A stretch of DNA of 64,000 nt from Diphasiastrum complanatum. Its lineage: Eukaryota; Streptophyta; Lycopodiopsida; Lycopodiales; Lycopodiaceae. A program made the translations under genes and the position numbers. Below the pieces are notes generated by a model. That model was not told the DNA's origin and searched no databases. It was given only the letters and a program-made list of their open reading frames with translations. The stretch lies in contig CM055095.1 of assembly GCA_029204225.1 (NCBI GenBank), forward strand, positions 69,222,470 to 69,286,469. Reading direction: 5' to 3'. This document shows, piece after piece, positions 15,235 through 26,522 of this stretch (the stretch's first letter is position 1; the number at the start of each line of letters is the position of its first letter).

Positions 15235-15655
15235 ACCATCTGTATATTCAATATACAAGAGGAACAAGCAACAAGTAGATTAGAGGCTTATTAGAAATAG
15301 ACGAAGTAGATGCTTTCACGCATCAATTCTTTCTTCCAGATGTATTGTCAGTAATAGGTTTATCGCCTTTTACAGATTGTGCAATTAGCTTTGTGAAGCA
15401 CGCAGTTTTGTCCGCTATTGTCTTGTGCTCACCTACATTATTGGCTTGTATATTTCGCTATACTTAATCTGATTACAGCTCTGTTTGTTTTGCATTCAGA
15501 TTTGTGTCAATATTACTATGTTTCTGTTTGACTTTCTTATTGCTTAATCTGGTAGTCTGCTCTTAAAGAATTATTATTAGTCTAGTTGTTCGCGACTAAT
15601 ATTTAGTCTCGTCTTTTGTGACTAATTCGCGATTGATTATTAGTCACTGCTTACA
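14803..15655 (+). repeat. Copia C 5' LTR
   Basis: It is a direct repeat of 19232-20100, about 4.4 kb away. Shared phrases in order: 'ctgcataaatacaagta', 'acacgtgatttgtgacagg', 'aaatgctaaaggtgccctt', 'ggctgacgtcgc', 'catgcaactatgcaat' and 'gcttaatctggtagtctgctctta'. Differences are frequent, including a longer TA microsatellite here, so insertion is old. Exact ends are uncertain. The TGACGTC word is a possible bZIP site. Confidence 0.8.
15185..15230. repeat. (TA)n microsatellite within the copia C LTR
   Basis: About 23 TA units. The equivalent site in the second LTR (19615-19628) has only about 7 units, so the tract expanded or contracted after insertion. Confidence 0.95.
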
Positions 15656-16236
15656 AGCTTGCCAAGCTCATACGACAATTGGGTGATGATCATCACCACA
15701 CATCCAGAATTGACTCTTTTGAGAGTCACAATGTTGTTGCAGGAAGACACGCGGAGGAATGAAGCCTCTAGTTCCTCAGCTGATTCTCATGCTTTGTACA
15801 CAAACAAAAGCATGACCAAGCAGAAGAAGAAGAAAAACCTGAAGCAATCAAAGCAAGACCAGAAACCAGCACAGCACAAGGAACAGTCGAATCCTAGACA
15901 TAGAAGAGGTTGTTCTACAAATACTGCAAACGAAACAACCACGAGATTCAAGATTGCCAAATACTACAAGCAAAGAACAACATCAAGGGATAGTCGAATC
16001 AAGTGGCAAATACAGCTACAAAAGCTCCACAGTCCATTCAAGAAGCGGATCATGATGCCTTCATGACCAACCATCAAGGAGCATCCAATGACAGTTCTTG
16101 GTTTATGGATTCCGGTGTCACTCAGCATATGACCAATCTCATTGGCTGTTTCAAGTCCTATACACCCTACAGTACCAAGAAATATGTTCACCTTGGCGAT
16201 AATAGCACACAAGCTATTAAAGGTGAAGGATTGTAA
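15656..16236 (+). pseudogene. Copia C gag tail and protease
   Basis: LPSSYDNWVMIITTHPELTL and LLQEDTRRNEA (15659-15765) match the C-terminal part of a copia capsid; everything before it is gone. Lys/Gln-rich nucleocapsid sequence follows, then a frame change into the protease SSWFMDSGVTQHMTN (about 16096-16140) with its DSG triad. No zinc knuckle could be read in one frame. Confidence 0.8.
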
Positions 16237-16238
16237 GA

Positions 16239-17544
16239 TTGAGCTTTGCAAATGATCAGTCTAAGCTACTTTCTAAAGTCATGTATGTACCCAGTTTATC
16301 TACAAATCTGCTCTCTGTAAGCATAATCATAGATCTAGAACATAAAGTAGAATTTGAATGCGATTACTGCAGAGTAGTTGATAGGACAGACAAGATTCTA
16401 GCACTCGGAAAGATTAAGTCATTGCTTTTATGCCTCTAGTCAGGCGCTCATTACTTCTATTCATGCATATAAAAGTTTACTTTGGCATTATAGACTTGGT
16501 CACTTGAATCATGTTGTTGTACAACAAATGTCTAAACATTCTATTGTTCTTGATCTAGACTATCCTCGTGATAAAGTCGAGTTACATGTCTATCAAGACT
16601 GCCTAGTTGGTAAACAGACTAGGAAACCATTAAAATCAAGCCATCGACATATTGCTAGAGGATTGTTAGACATTGTGCATTCAGACATTTGTGGCCCGAT
16701 GAAAAATCCTTTGTTGAAGGATGCAAAGTACTTTCTAACTTGTATTGATGAATTCTCCAGAAGGACTATGGTGTACTCTATCAAGAAAAAATTAGAAGCT
16801 TTCAATTGCTTCAGAATCTTCAAGGAGCGTGCAGAAAAAGAGACTGAAAGGACGATCAAAGCCCTAAGGTCAGACAATAGTGGAGAATACATCTCTATCG
16901 AGTTTAAGGAGTACTGTCAGAGCCAAGGCATTGAGCATCAATTCATCACTCCTTACAATCCTCAGTCAAATGGCTTAGCCAAGAGGAAGAACTGTACTTT
17001 GGTTGATTCAACTAAATGTATGTTGGTGCATGCATTGCTACCCAAGAATTTCTGGGCCGAAGCTGTCTCCACTGCAGCTTACATCCAGAACATATATTCG
17101 ACCAAGGCTCTCTCAGGCAAGACACCCCATGAGGTGTGGACAGGCTCTAAGCCTTCTATGAAGAACCTAAGAGTGTTCGGATGTGTTGCCTACGCACAGA
17201 TCCCGAAAGACACGAGGAAGAAATTTGACTTCCAAGGTCTTAAGACCATCCTGATTGGATATACCTCATCTGATAACACATACAAGTTGTATGATCCCGA
17301 TACCCAACAAATCTTGTACAGCCGGGATACAGTCTTTATCAAGGATCAGTTCGTCAACATCAAAGCAAGGATATTGTTCCAGGAGAACCTTTATCACCTG
17401 CCATTGACACGACAATCAGAGCTTCTAGCTCAAGCGTGTCCATTGTCGACCCACTATTTGATAGCGAATCAGACGAAAACGTTGCTGCTACCTAGCAACA
17501 AGTCCCAGGAGTGGTTCATTAGTCGATTCCTCCCAGAATATTAA
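16239..17544 (+). pseudogene. Copia C integrase with catalytic Glu replaced
   Basis: The 346-codon segment holds the core: LLDIVHSDICGPM (first Asp), IDEFSRRTMVY, LRSDNSGEYIS (second Asp) and PQSNGLAKRKN. In active relatives the last box reads NGVAERKN, so the third catalytic acid (Glu) is Lys here and strand transfer should be lost. The C-terminal part has FWAEAVSTAAYIQN, TPHEVWTGSKPS and FGCVAYAQIPK. An HHCC zinc half precedes it in another frame near 16485-16615. Confidence 0.88.
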
Positions 17545-17599
17545 GCCGAGTGTGCACACAGCCCACAAGGTATACTCCTGAGTCTACATGTCTCTTGAT

Positions 17600-19140
17600 A
17601 CAGGAATCGACAATAGTCAAAGAGGCACTCAGCCAACCAAACTCTGACCTCTGGAAAGAAGCTATGGACAGAGAGTATACCTCTCTTATCAAGAAATAGA
17701 TGTGGTCACTAGTCGAAGCTCCTATTGGCTGCAATATCATTGATTGCAAATGAATCTTCAAAATCAAATACAATGCCAATGGAGTGATTTATCGAATGAA
17801 GGTAAGACTGGTAGCATGAGGATTCACTCAAATCTCCAATGCTGATTACAGTGAGACTTTCAGTCCAGTAGTCAAGCATTCATCAATCCGAGCCCTCCTA
17901 TCATATGCTGCAGCTGCCGATCTCGAAGTGCATCAGCTTGATATGCAAACAGCTTATTTGAATAGAGTTATACAAGAAGACATCTACATGATCCAGGCCA
18001 AAGGATATGTTTTGGAAGCTATGAAGAATCATGTCTATAAACTCCATAAGGCACTCTACGGCTTGAAACAATCTGCCAGAGCTTGGTTTCAGAGAATCAA
18101 CACATTCCTCATTAAACAAGAATTCCAACCAAGCACTGCTGATTGCAACATCTATTCCAAGTCGGTACAACAGTCCTTCATTATCATCACCTTATACATG
18201 GATGATACGTTGCTTTTCAGCAGCAATACCAATTTGGTCAAGGATTTTAATCATATGTTGTTTGATGACTTTGACGTGACTGATCTGGGCGAAGCTCGCT
18301 TCTGTCTGGGCATACAGATCCACAGAGATAGAGCGAGATGACTGATCTATATCACTCAATAAAGATATCTTCACAATGTTCTTGATAGATACACTCTAAT
18401 GAATTGTAAGTTAGCTCACTCACCAATGGATCCAGGCCTGCGTTTGTCAAAGGACCAATGTCCCCAGACCAAGCAGAAAGAGGAGCAGATGAGAGAGCCT
18501 TATCGATCGATACTTGGATCTCTCATTTATGCAATGGTCTATACAAGACCTAACATCTCTTTTGTTATAAGCTCACTCAACCAATATATAGCTAATCCTA
18601 GCATTACCCATTGGAAGGCTCTCATAAGAGTCATGAGGTATATTCGAGCTACCATGGACCAGTGCATCTGCTATGGAGAAGTCAACAACAACAATCTTCA
18701 TCAGCTAAGTGGATATTCTGATGCAAGTTGGGGAGGAGATGTAGACAATCATAAGTCCACATCTGGATTTACATTCTTCTTCAACGGCGGTCCTATCTCA
18801 TGGAACAGTCGTAAGCAAACCTCTATCACTCTTTCTTCTACATAAGCAAAATACATGGCTACTTCTCAGTCTATTAAAGAAGCGTTTTGGTTGAGAAATT
18901 TACTGTCAGACATTAGTTTGTATCAGTACAACCCCACAATTTTATTCTGTAATAATCAGAGTGCTATTGTCTTATCGGCCAACCCTAGATTTCATTCTAG
19001 GAGTAAGCACATTGAAATCAGATATCACTACATCAGGGGCAAGGTTCTCAACAAGGAGGTAAGCTTAACATACTGCAGAACGTAGGACATGGTTGCAGAT
19101 ATATTCATGAAGGCATTAAGTGTTAATGCACACCACAAGT
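17600..19140 (+). pseudogene. Copia C reverse transcriptase and RNase H
   Basis: RT: YSETFSPVVKHSSIRALLSY, HQLDMQTAYLNRVIQEDIYM and ALYGLKQSARAWFQRI; the active box is YMDD (TLYMDDTLLF, near 18195). RNase H: LSGYSDASWGGDVDNHKSTSG near 18710-18765, ISWNSRKQTSITLSST, FCNNQSAIVLSANPRFHSRSKHIEI, ending in DIFMKALS. In-frame stops lie near 17698, 17818, 18339, 18360 and 18843. It sits directly 5' of the second LTR. Confidence 0.88.
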
Positions 19141-19231
19141 TTTGTGTATTGCTTAGAATCTGCCTCCATTCATGCTGCTATATTTTTTTTGTGTTATCGC
19201 ACAGTCTGCATATTTACATGTAAAATAAGAC

Positions 19232-20265
19232 AGACAAATCAAACGCGACTCTCTGCATAAATACAAGTAAATTTCCACAACCAAAGAAGGCAAAAAAAAA
19301 ATGTGACACTATGTTTTTACACGTGATTTGTGACAGGCGAAAAAGATGACATTGTCCTACAAATGCTAAAGGTGCCCTTATAGAAAAAGCAAAGGTATCA
19401 TGTATATCAGATTCTAAGGCATTTGTCAGAGTGTTGCAATTTTCGCATTTTCACCAACGTTATTTTTCGTGAAGGCTGACGTCGCGGCCTTCTCACGCTC
19501 ATCCCATGCAACTATGCAATCAGATTTGACAATGACAGCAGCCACCCATGATCTCTCACAGACAGCACATCCACTTTGTACTTTCTTCATCTGCACACCT
19601 ATAAAAAATTATGTATATATATATATATTGAATACCATTTGCGTATTTAATATACAAGAGAAACAACAAGCATAATAGATCAGAGGCTTATCAGAGATAG
19701 ACGAAGTAGATGCTTTTGTGCATCAATTCTTTCTTCTAGATGTATTTTAGTAATAGGTTTATCATCTTTTACAGATTCTGTGATTAGCTTTTTGAAGCAC
19801 GATTTCGTCCACTATTGTCTTGTGCTCACCTACATTATTGACTTGTATATTTTGCTATATTTAATTTGATTACAGCTTTGTTTGTTCTGCATTCAGATTT
19901 GTGTCAATATTGCTATGCCTTTCTACATTCTGTTTGACTTTCTTATTGCTTAATCTGGTAGTCTGCTCTTAGAGAATTATTATTAGTCTAGCTGTTTGCG
20001 ACTGATTATCAGTCGAGCTCAGTCTAGCTCTTCGTAAATCATTTGCGACTAATAATTTGCCTAGTTGTTCACGACAAATTATCTTTCTGATGTTTTGTTG
20101 CTTAATGTTTGGCTACATAATAATCGAGTCTGATAAGCGTAGGCATGCTTAAGGAAAGAGTGAGATAGCTTATTCCGCTGCGCACGAACACTTTCCATTT
20201 GAACTTTGAGTTCACTTCTTTTCATGTTCGTTTCTTTTTTAGCTATTTTTGTTTCTCACACCTCT
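19232..20265 (+). repeat. Copia C 3' LTR
   Basis: Diverged copy of the 14803 LTR; alignment is good up to about 19985 and looser beyond that, so the right end is approximate. It is followed by the 5'-truncated copia D. Confidence 0.7.
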
Positions 20266-20357
20266 CTTTTCCGATAGCTGCTTCGCAAGCTCAAGATGGT
20301 AACATGATGGATATTGTTCTAGGTGTGGAGGAGAGACCTTTTTAACAACAAGATCAA

Positions 20358-20981
20358 TTGAGATATGACAAGAGGGCAAAGAAATCCCTCCATGTGATCA
20401 AGATGAATGTGATTGATGAACTTCTCAAGGAAGTTGGTAAGTGCACAACATCAAATGAGGCTTGGGAAGCTTTGAAGAAGCTTTATGAATCTAAGTCTAT
20501 ATCTAGCATTCTAGCTATAAAAAGACAAATCTTTTCTTATATGAAAAAGAATGATGAAGGTGCTCATGCTTCTGTTTTGAAGGCATTAAATGATGAGTTA
20601 ACATGTATTAATGAAAACATTAAGGAGATAGAACTTGTGCAAGTTGTTCTTATTGGCTTGTTGGATGATCATGCTAATCTTGTTCAAAGTTTTGATATTC
20701 AAAAAACTTTCCGAAGTATGGTGGATTTGCAAGATATTTTGGTGAATGAAGAGTTTAGGCTTTTATCAAGAGGAGGTGCATCTACTACATCTCAAGTTGA
20801 CAGAGAGGAGGCTATGTTCATCAAAGGCAAGGGCAAAAGCAAATGGTCAAAGGGTCAAGATCAAAGTGAGCCTTCTTCTTTTGTTGGTAAAAGGAAAGAT
20901 AGGTCAAAGTTGAAATGCTTCTATTGTGGAATCAAAGGGCATTTCGCTAATGATTGCTTCGAGAAGAAGAGATTAAGGTGA
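20358..20981 (+). pseudogene. Copia D gag
   Basis: A 207-codon open segment lacking the usual N-terminal STWKVRME block. It has HVIKMNVIDELLKEVG, ASVLKALNDELTCINENIKE and the CCHC knuckle CFYCGIKGHFANDC near 20916-20957, which would bind RNA. It is closely similar to gag of the intact element at 55653-59606. Confidence 0.88.
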
Positions 20982-21027
20982 GAAGCAAACCAATCTAGCT
21001 ATTGATGAAGATGGTGCTGATGAACAA

Positions 21028-22462
21028 TTGTCGAATGATGCTTTTGTTATGTCATCATGCTTGTTGGCTAACCATGAAGACATTGATACTTGGTGGATTG
21101 ATAGTGGAGCTACATCACACATGATACTCCATGAGTATTATTCATCCTTGATGGCTTTTGAAGGTGACAAGAAGGCTATCTACAAGGCCAATAATGGTGA
21201 GTCTGCAATCAAAGGGATTGGCACAATTCCTATTTCCCTCCCTACTAATAGGAATATCAATTTGAAGGATGTTTTGTTCATTCCATCTATTACTAAGAAT
21301 CTCCTTAGTGTGACTCAATTCTTGACAAGAGATTCAAAGTGTTTGTTGGTGATGCTTGTTTGATCAAGAAAGATAATGAATTGATTGCAAAAGGGAAGAG
21401 GCAAGGTAAATTGTTCAAACTTGATGTTTGTGTTGTTGCTAACCAAGTTGGATGCATGGCAAAAGAGAAAATGTCAATGCAAGATGTATGGCACAAGAGG
21501 TTGGGACATCTCAACTAAAAAGTAAAGATGAGGTGTTTGATTTATTTGTCAAGTTCAAGATTGCAAGGGAAGTCCAATTCTCTACCAAGATTAGGTGCTC
21601 GAGGAGTGACGATGGTGGTGAGTACATTTCTACCAAGTTCAAGGCTCTTGTGATGAGCATGGGATCAAGAGGGAGTACACAAGTCCAAGGACACCACAAC
21701 AAACTGGAGTTGTCTAGAGGAAGAATATAACCTTATGTGAAGGAGCTAAAGCCATGAGGTTAGGTGCAAATCTTCCAAACCATTATGGGATCAAGCTTTG
21801 TTGTGTGCTGATTTTCTATAGGTATTGTTTGGAAGAATGCCAAATGTCAAGTTCTTCAAAACTTGTGGATCTCTATATCAACATCACTCTTCATGATAGA
21901 ACCAAGGAGGATCCATTTTCAAAGAAAAGTGTGTTTGTTGGCTATAGTGAGGTAAGCAAGGCTTACAAAAATTTTATTCCTTCTACTAAGAAAGTGGTCA
22001 TTGGAAGAGATGTCATTTTTTATGAGGAAGACTTTCCAAAGTGTCTTCAAGTGGTAGTGTGGATGTTGGATCTAACATTCTTGATGATGACATTGTTGAT
22101 GATACTTTGGATGTTGATGTTGAAGAGCCTACTTCAAATCAAAAGCCAAGGAGGACATCAAGGCAAAGGGAACAACCTTTGAGACTCACTTATGATGAGA
22201 AATGTAAGCATGTTATTGGTGGTACAAAATTTGCTTTCCTAACCTCTTTTGAAGAATCTACATGTGTAGATGAAGCAAGACAAAAGAGGAGTGGATCCAA
22301 GCAATGGATCTTGAGTATCAAGCTCTTATGAAGGATTGAAACATGGAGATTCGTGCAACTTTCAAAGGACAAGAAGGCTATTAGATGCAAATGGATCTTC
22401 AAGGTGAAGACAAACCAAGATGGATCAATCAACAAGTACAAGACAAGGTTGGTGACAAAATG
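21028..22462 (+). pseudogene. Copia D protease, broken integrase and linker
   Basis: Protease WWIDSGATSHMILHE with the DSG triad is near 21090-21130. Integrase retains VWHKRLGHLN near 21486-21515, but most of the zinc domain and the first catalytic Asp are deleted; SDDGGEYISTKF near 21604 retains the second. Frameshifts precede HDRTKEDPFSKKSVFVGYSE near 21890-21950. The acidic linker and KCKWIFKVKT-like block follow up to the break. Confidence 0.85.
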
Positions 22463-22498
22463 CATTAGAGGAGTTCTCAATATAAAAAAGACCCTTTA
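22463..22498. repeat. TIR-type terminus, copy 2
   Basis: CATTAGAGGAGTTCTCAATA... reaching AAAGACCCTTT, nearly identical to the start of the small TIR element at 9450 and to 34843. It abruptly replaces copia D coding sequence, so it marks an insertion boundary. Confidence 0.75.
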
Positions 22499-23034
22499 AG
22501 GAATGCCATGTAGGATATAGAAAAATATCAAAATAAAAAAAACAATATTGTTTATTTGCTGCCCCCACCACTCCCGAGGCTCCCCACCACTCCCGAGGCT
22601 CCCCAACTCCCAATGATCTAACCATAGTGTCTATAGTCACAGTTGAGAACTGTAAACAGTTTGTAGTATAACTTGACTAAATTTAAAAATATTCCCTCCA
22701 TTGATTATGAAAAGGGCAATATTTTCACTGGATCTAGAATATGACCGCCATCCCCAAATTCAAATCAGGAAACATTGCAAAATGTTCACATATGCATTCC
22801 ATCCACGAGAATGGAAATATGGGTGCCATCTCCAATTATGAATGCCATCATCACCTTGGAATGGAAATATGAGCGCCAATTACCTATTGGAATGAAAAAA
22901 TGAGCAGCATTTCCAAATTTGAATCAAGCATACAATCATGGAGATTGAATTGATTGTACAAAGGTGAGTATTTTGTTTTGCTTCATAGAATCTAGTCATA
23001 GTACTTTGATGCAACTGATTACTCTATTGTTTTT

Positions 23035-24341
23035 TTGATAATGACATTGTATCATCTACATGTGGATATCCCTATTGATTTGGCACCTTTGCAGAGCAGA
23101 GGAGGCAAAGGAATTCAAATATCTGTTGAGGATCGTTCTCGTTACAGGGCAGAAGGAAAACTTGGATTTGTGGATAGATGGAACATTATATCCACAAGAT
23201 CCAAGCACTTTGACACATCCCACATTCTCTTCAATAATTCATTTAGTTACATGGATATGCAATGGGCATAGTGGATTACTAGGATATTGTGAAAGATTGC
23301 AAAACCATGGAAAACAACTTTATATGAATAAAGTTCACTTTTTAGAAGGTGAGTTAATTCGGATATCCTCTTATTGTCAGAATAGAGATTGTCATCTCCA
23401 AAAGACGTTAGAAGAAAATGAACAACTTAAAAAAAAACAATAAATCATTACAGAAGATAACAATCAATATCAAATCAGAACTAGAGTAAATGCAATCAGT
23501 CTTATAGTCTATTTGTATTGAAAACTTACAATTATTGAAGGATGTGGATTTGGCAAAGAAGAAGGCTGAAAGTAAGAAGCGAAAGTGACAAAGTTGCAAG
23601 GACATTCAAACACTTTCAAAAGGAGGTTATCGAAATAGAAGGATCCGTGCATTCAAGTAGGCATTTCTGATTTTTGTAAGTTTTTCAATGATATCTGGAT
23701 TTAATTTCAGCTACGGTGATATTCTGTTAACTATCTATTTTTTTTGCAGATCTACATTAGTGGTTCCTCGAAATATTGAAGACAATGCTTCACTAGGAAT
23801 GTCATTGGGCACAATATTGACTTGCAAATCCACTGAGCGTATCATGATGAACAATAGGAGTTCAAATGTAAAGTGTAAAATAGCAGAGTCTTTGATGGTG
23901 GACATTCAACAAAATTTAGATAAGACTATAGTTCAGGGTGCTTGTGATTTTGCAGGTATTAGCAGGGAAGCATATGCAACAATATTTAAACTAATTAGAG
24001 AAGCTTTTAAGCAAGTTCAAATTAGAAAAGTCCCAATCCCTAGGACATATCACTTGAAGAAAGAGAGGGATACATTAAACATAGGTATGCATAAGATCAC
24101 TGGAACTCCATTTCATATTGAGGAGGTGTATGAAACTGATGGAAGATCGATATTCTATAATTCATCAAACAACTTATTTGTTGATCTAAATTACTTGCTG
24201 AGATACATCAGAAATACTCAATGTAAATGTATTGATTGTATTATAACAAAATACAAAGTGCTAACTATTCATCATCGCATCGTGTGTCAGATTCTATGGC
24301 GTATTGTCATGAAGAAATTCTCTGCTAGTGTATGCATCTAA
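23035..24341 (+). pseudogene. Unrecognised spliced gene with coiled coil
   Basis: Early sequence (23060-23443) reads LDLWIDGTLYPQDPSTLTH and ends in a Lys/Glu-rich segment that continues through stops to about 23590 (LLKDVDLAKKKAESKKRK), likely a coiled coil. A canonical intron (GTAAGT at 23676, TTTTTTTTGCAG ending 23749) leads to a long exon with CDFAGISREAYATIFKLIRE and FHIEEVYETDGRSIFYNSSN. I recognise no family. Stops in the coiled-coil part indicate decay. It may be the core gene of the surrounding transposon, but that is only inferred from position. Confidence 0.4.
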
Positions 24342-24699
24342 TAGATGTGCATTATCCTTATTTCCATTAATCTCAATATAAGTGGAATACAATGAATAAT
24401 GGGAGCTCCTTAAAGAAACATTCCCATCAATAAAACCTAAAATGTTCAAAACATAAGATCTTTTGACAAAAATGATCTTATTTGTCTTAACAATTCTATG
24501 TCCTCCTAGGTAAAGTGATAAAGCTTTAACTGCCATTATAAGACTCTCCCCAATTGGGCTCAGCTTGGAATGAGCAATACAGATCTCATTTTTCAGGCAA
24601 AATCATCAATTATGAGAGCATCCTGCAATAGGAAATATGTTAGCAAAAACACATTCAGTATTTAAAAACATTCTAATGCAAGGAAGTTTAAACACTTAC

Positions 24700-25196
24700 A
24701 CATTCTTCATCATCAACAGCAACCAGATCAGGATGATCAATATAATGACCACGTACTGAAGTGGAATCATCAGTGAAATGCATTAATGATGGATGAGGGA
24801 AGCCCATCTGGGATTGAAATGCCGTGAATTCTTCATCGGATGGTCTGCCTCGCCCATCCTCAGCAATATTTAATAAAGTCTTAGTCAAGCATTCTTCACC
24901 GGTCATAAGTCCCTCCTCATCATCAAAATCAATACCAACAACAAGGTCATATGTTTCAAAATCTACAAAGTCGGAGAATTCAAAAATTGTGCCGGATAAT
25001 AAACATAGAACCTCATCTTCACGATAGTCAAAAAATTTACATAAATCAGCAGTAGTAAAATATACATCGTCATTAATATAATATACAGGCAAATTGAAAA
25101 GACTTGTAGACTCCTCTATAGGGATCGATTCATCAGCAGATGTATTTTGGCCAATAAAAGGATCCCGGTGAACATCAGTATTTACATCAATAAAGT
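24700..25196 (-). pseudogene. Acidic unrecognised exon
   Basis: The open minus-strand frame from about 25196 ends at a good 5' splice site (GAATGT|GTAAGT, exon end 24700). The product is acidic, with TYDLVVGIDFDDEEGLMTGE and DDEECV. No known domain. It faces away from the H3/Ulp1 gene, with the CACGTG-rich spacer between the two transcription units. Confidence 0.35.
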
Positions 25197-25429
25197 CACT
25201 TTCTTATCAGGAGTATTGATAAGGAAGTGACTGATATCCTTAATAGCTTACTGAACAGAGGATGATGCAAAAGTAAGGTCAGCAACATAAACTTCCTCAT
25301 CATTTGGGATCTAAACTAACAAGAAATGTACGAAGCCACTCTGATATTCTACCAATCGACATTTCTTGTTGCAATAAGGACACATTGAACTGCTTTTGAA
25401 AAGATCAAACAATTTGGTGAACATTCCAT

Positions 25430-25738
25430 CTAGTCTATGTCTGAAAGCTGAACAAGATTAGTATAATGCATGCACTGGAGTGGACCTATGGAGAAAACAA
25501 GCTTACTAAGTATATCTCTAAATCTAACATAATGTTCATAAAATACGTCAGAATTTGGTTGTGCAGTCCTGAAAACATGTAGATATGGCCTGAATAGGCT
25601 GTGGAAGTAGTCTAGATTTTCAGTATTCCCAAATTCAGTAAGAAATGAACTCAAGCCTGAATCTTGTGAGGATCCTGAGGAAGAGTCCATGGAAGTAACG
25701 TAGATATCGCACTTGTGCACGAGGGAGAACTGAAACAA
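25430..25738 (-). pseudogene. Unrecognised minus-strand ORF, likely 5' exon of the acidic gene
   Basis: An ATG inside the frame (MDSSSGSSQDSGLSSF) opens just left of the divergent spacer. It continues to DVFYEHYVRFRDILSKLVF and ends near 25430. It may be an upstream exon of the gene at 24700-25196; stops at 25250-25430 suggest an intron or decay. Confidence 0.3.
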
Positions 25739-26365
25739 AAATAACTCTCAAGGTCGCGCACAAGAGGGATATGTACGACAGGTAGATACCGAATATCGCA
25801 CTTATGCACAAGTAGGTATCGTTGCAAACAAATGGACAACAATGCGCGCACACAAGAGCAATATGCCGTGAATTTTGAGAACAAAAAAGGTAAAAAATTA
25901 ATCGGGTTTCGTGCCATTTATACTAAAATTTCACACGTGTGGTCAGCGGTCAAAGGACATGTTTCTAGTTTCAATTGGACTATAGGCACTGGCACATGTG
26001 AGGTGACACTTGGACACGTGTGAAATGACACCTGTACACATGTCTCGTGTTCATTCGTTTGTTCGACAACATGTGTCGCTCTCACATTTGCTTGTACAAA
26101 TCCCACATGTGTAAAGTGACAGGGTGACATGTGTCACTCTCGCATTTGACCGTACAAGTCCCACACGTGTGACAAGACATTCTTTTACACGTGCGAACCG
26201 TGATATAAAATCACAAACTTCAATGAATATTTTTCACTTTTTTTTCGCTCCGCATATCGCACTTTGTGCGCATCCTTCACAATCGATATTCTTCCTATCA
26301 CCTTCCATGCGCATAGGTCCGATGCATCTGCCTACGTGTCTCCTCATATCGCACTTGTGTGCCTT
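25700..26365. promoter_or_regulatory. Divergent spacer with clustered CACRTGTG palindromes
   Basis: Between 25932 and 26195 there are about ten copies of ACACGTGT or ACATGTG-type words (e.g. 25932, 25990, 26012, 26034, 26103, 26128, 26160, 26188). A second motif, ATATCGCACTTRTGC, occurs four times near 25704, 25794, 26254 and 26346. The first motif contains G-box/E-box cores recognised by plant bZIP and bHLH factors. Its location between divergent genes suggests a shared promoter or transposase-binding cluster. Confidence 0.5.
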
Positions 26366-26522
26366 TCTTCAATACTAACCTATCTCTCTTATATTCGGCT
26401 CGCACAGATCCAATATACCGTACATTTTGTCCGTGCATATCGGTCCTCTACAAGGGCTTTATCATCCTTCCCTACTCATCCTAGCCGTCACACACAAGTC
26501 CGCTATCCCATAGTACACTTCC

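Larger units (their letters stand above)
14803..20265 (+). mobile_element. Decayed copia element C with both LTRs
   Basis: Two diverged direct LTRs flank plus-strand gag (C-terminus only), protease, integrase, RT and RNase H. The primer site and most of gag are deleted between the 5' LTR and 15659. Stops and frameshifts occur throughout. Confidence 0.88.
20290..22462 (+). mobile_element. Copia D, gag to mid-linker only
   Basis: 5'-truncated within the first gag residues and cut at 22462 exactly where a TIR terminus begins. It ends in the pre-RT segment NQDGSINKYKTRLVTK. It has no RT or RNase H. The missing part is matched in position by the minus-strand fragment at 32337-34842 (see findings). 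Confidence 0.88.
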
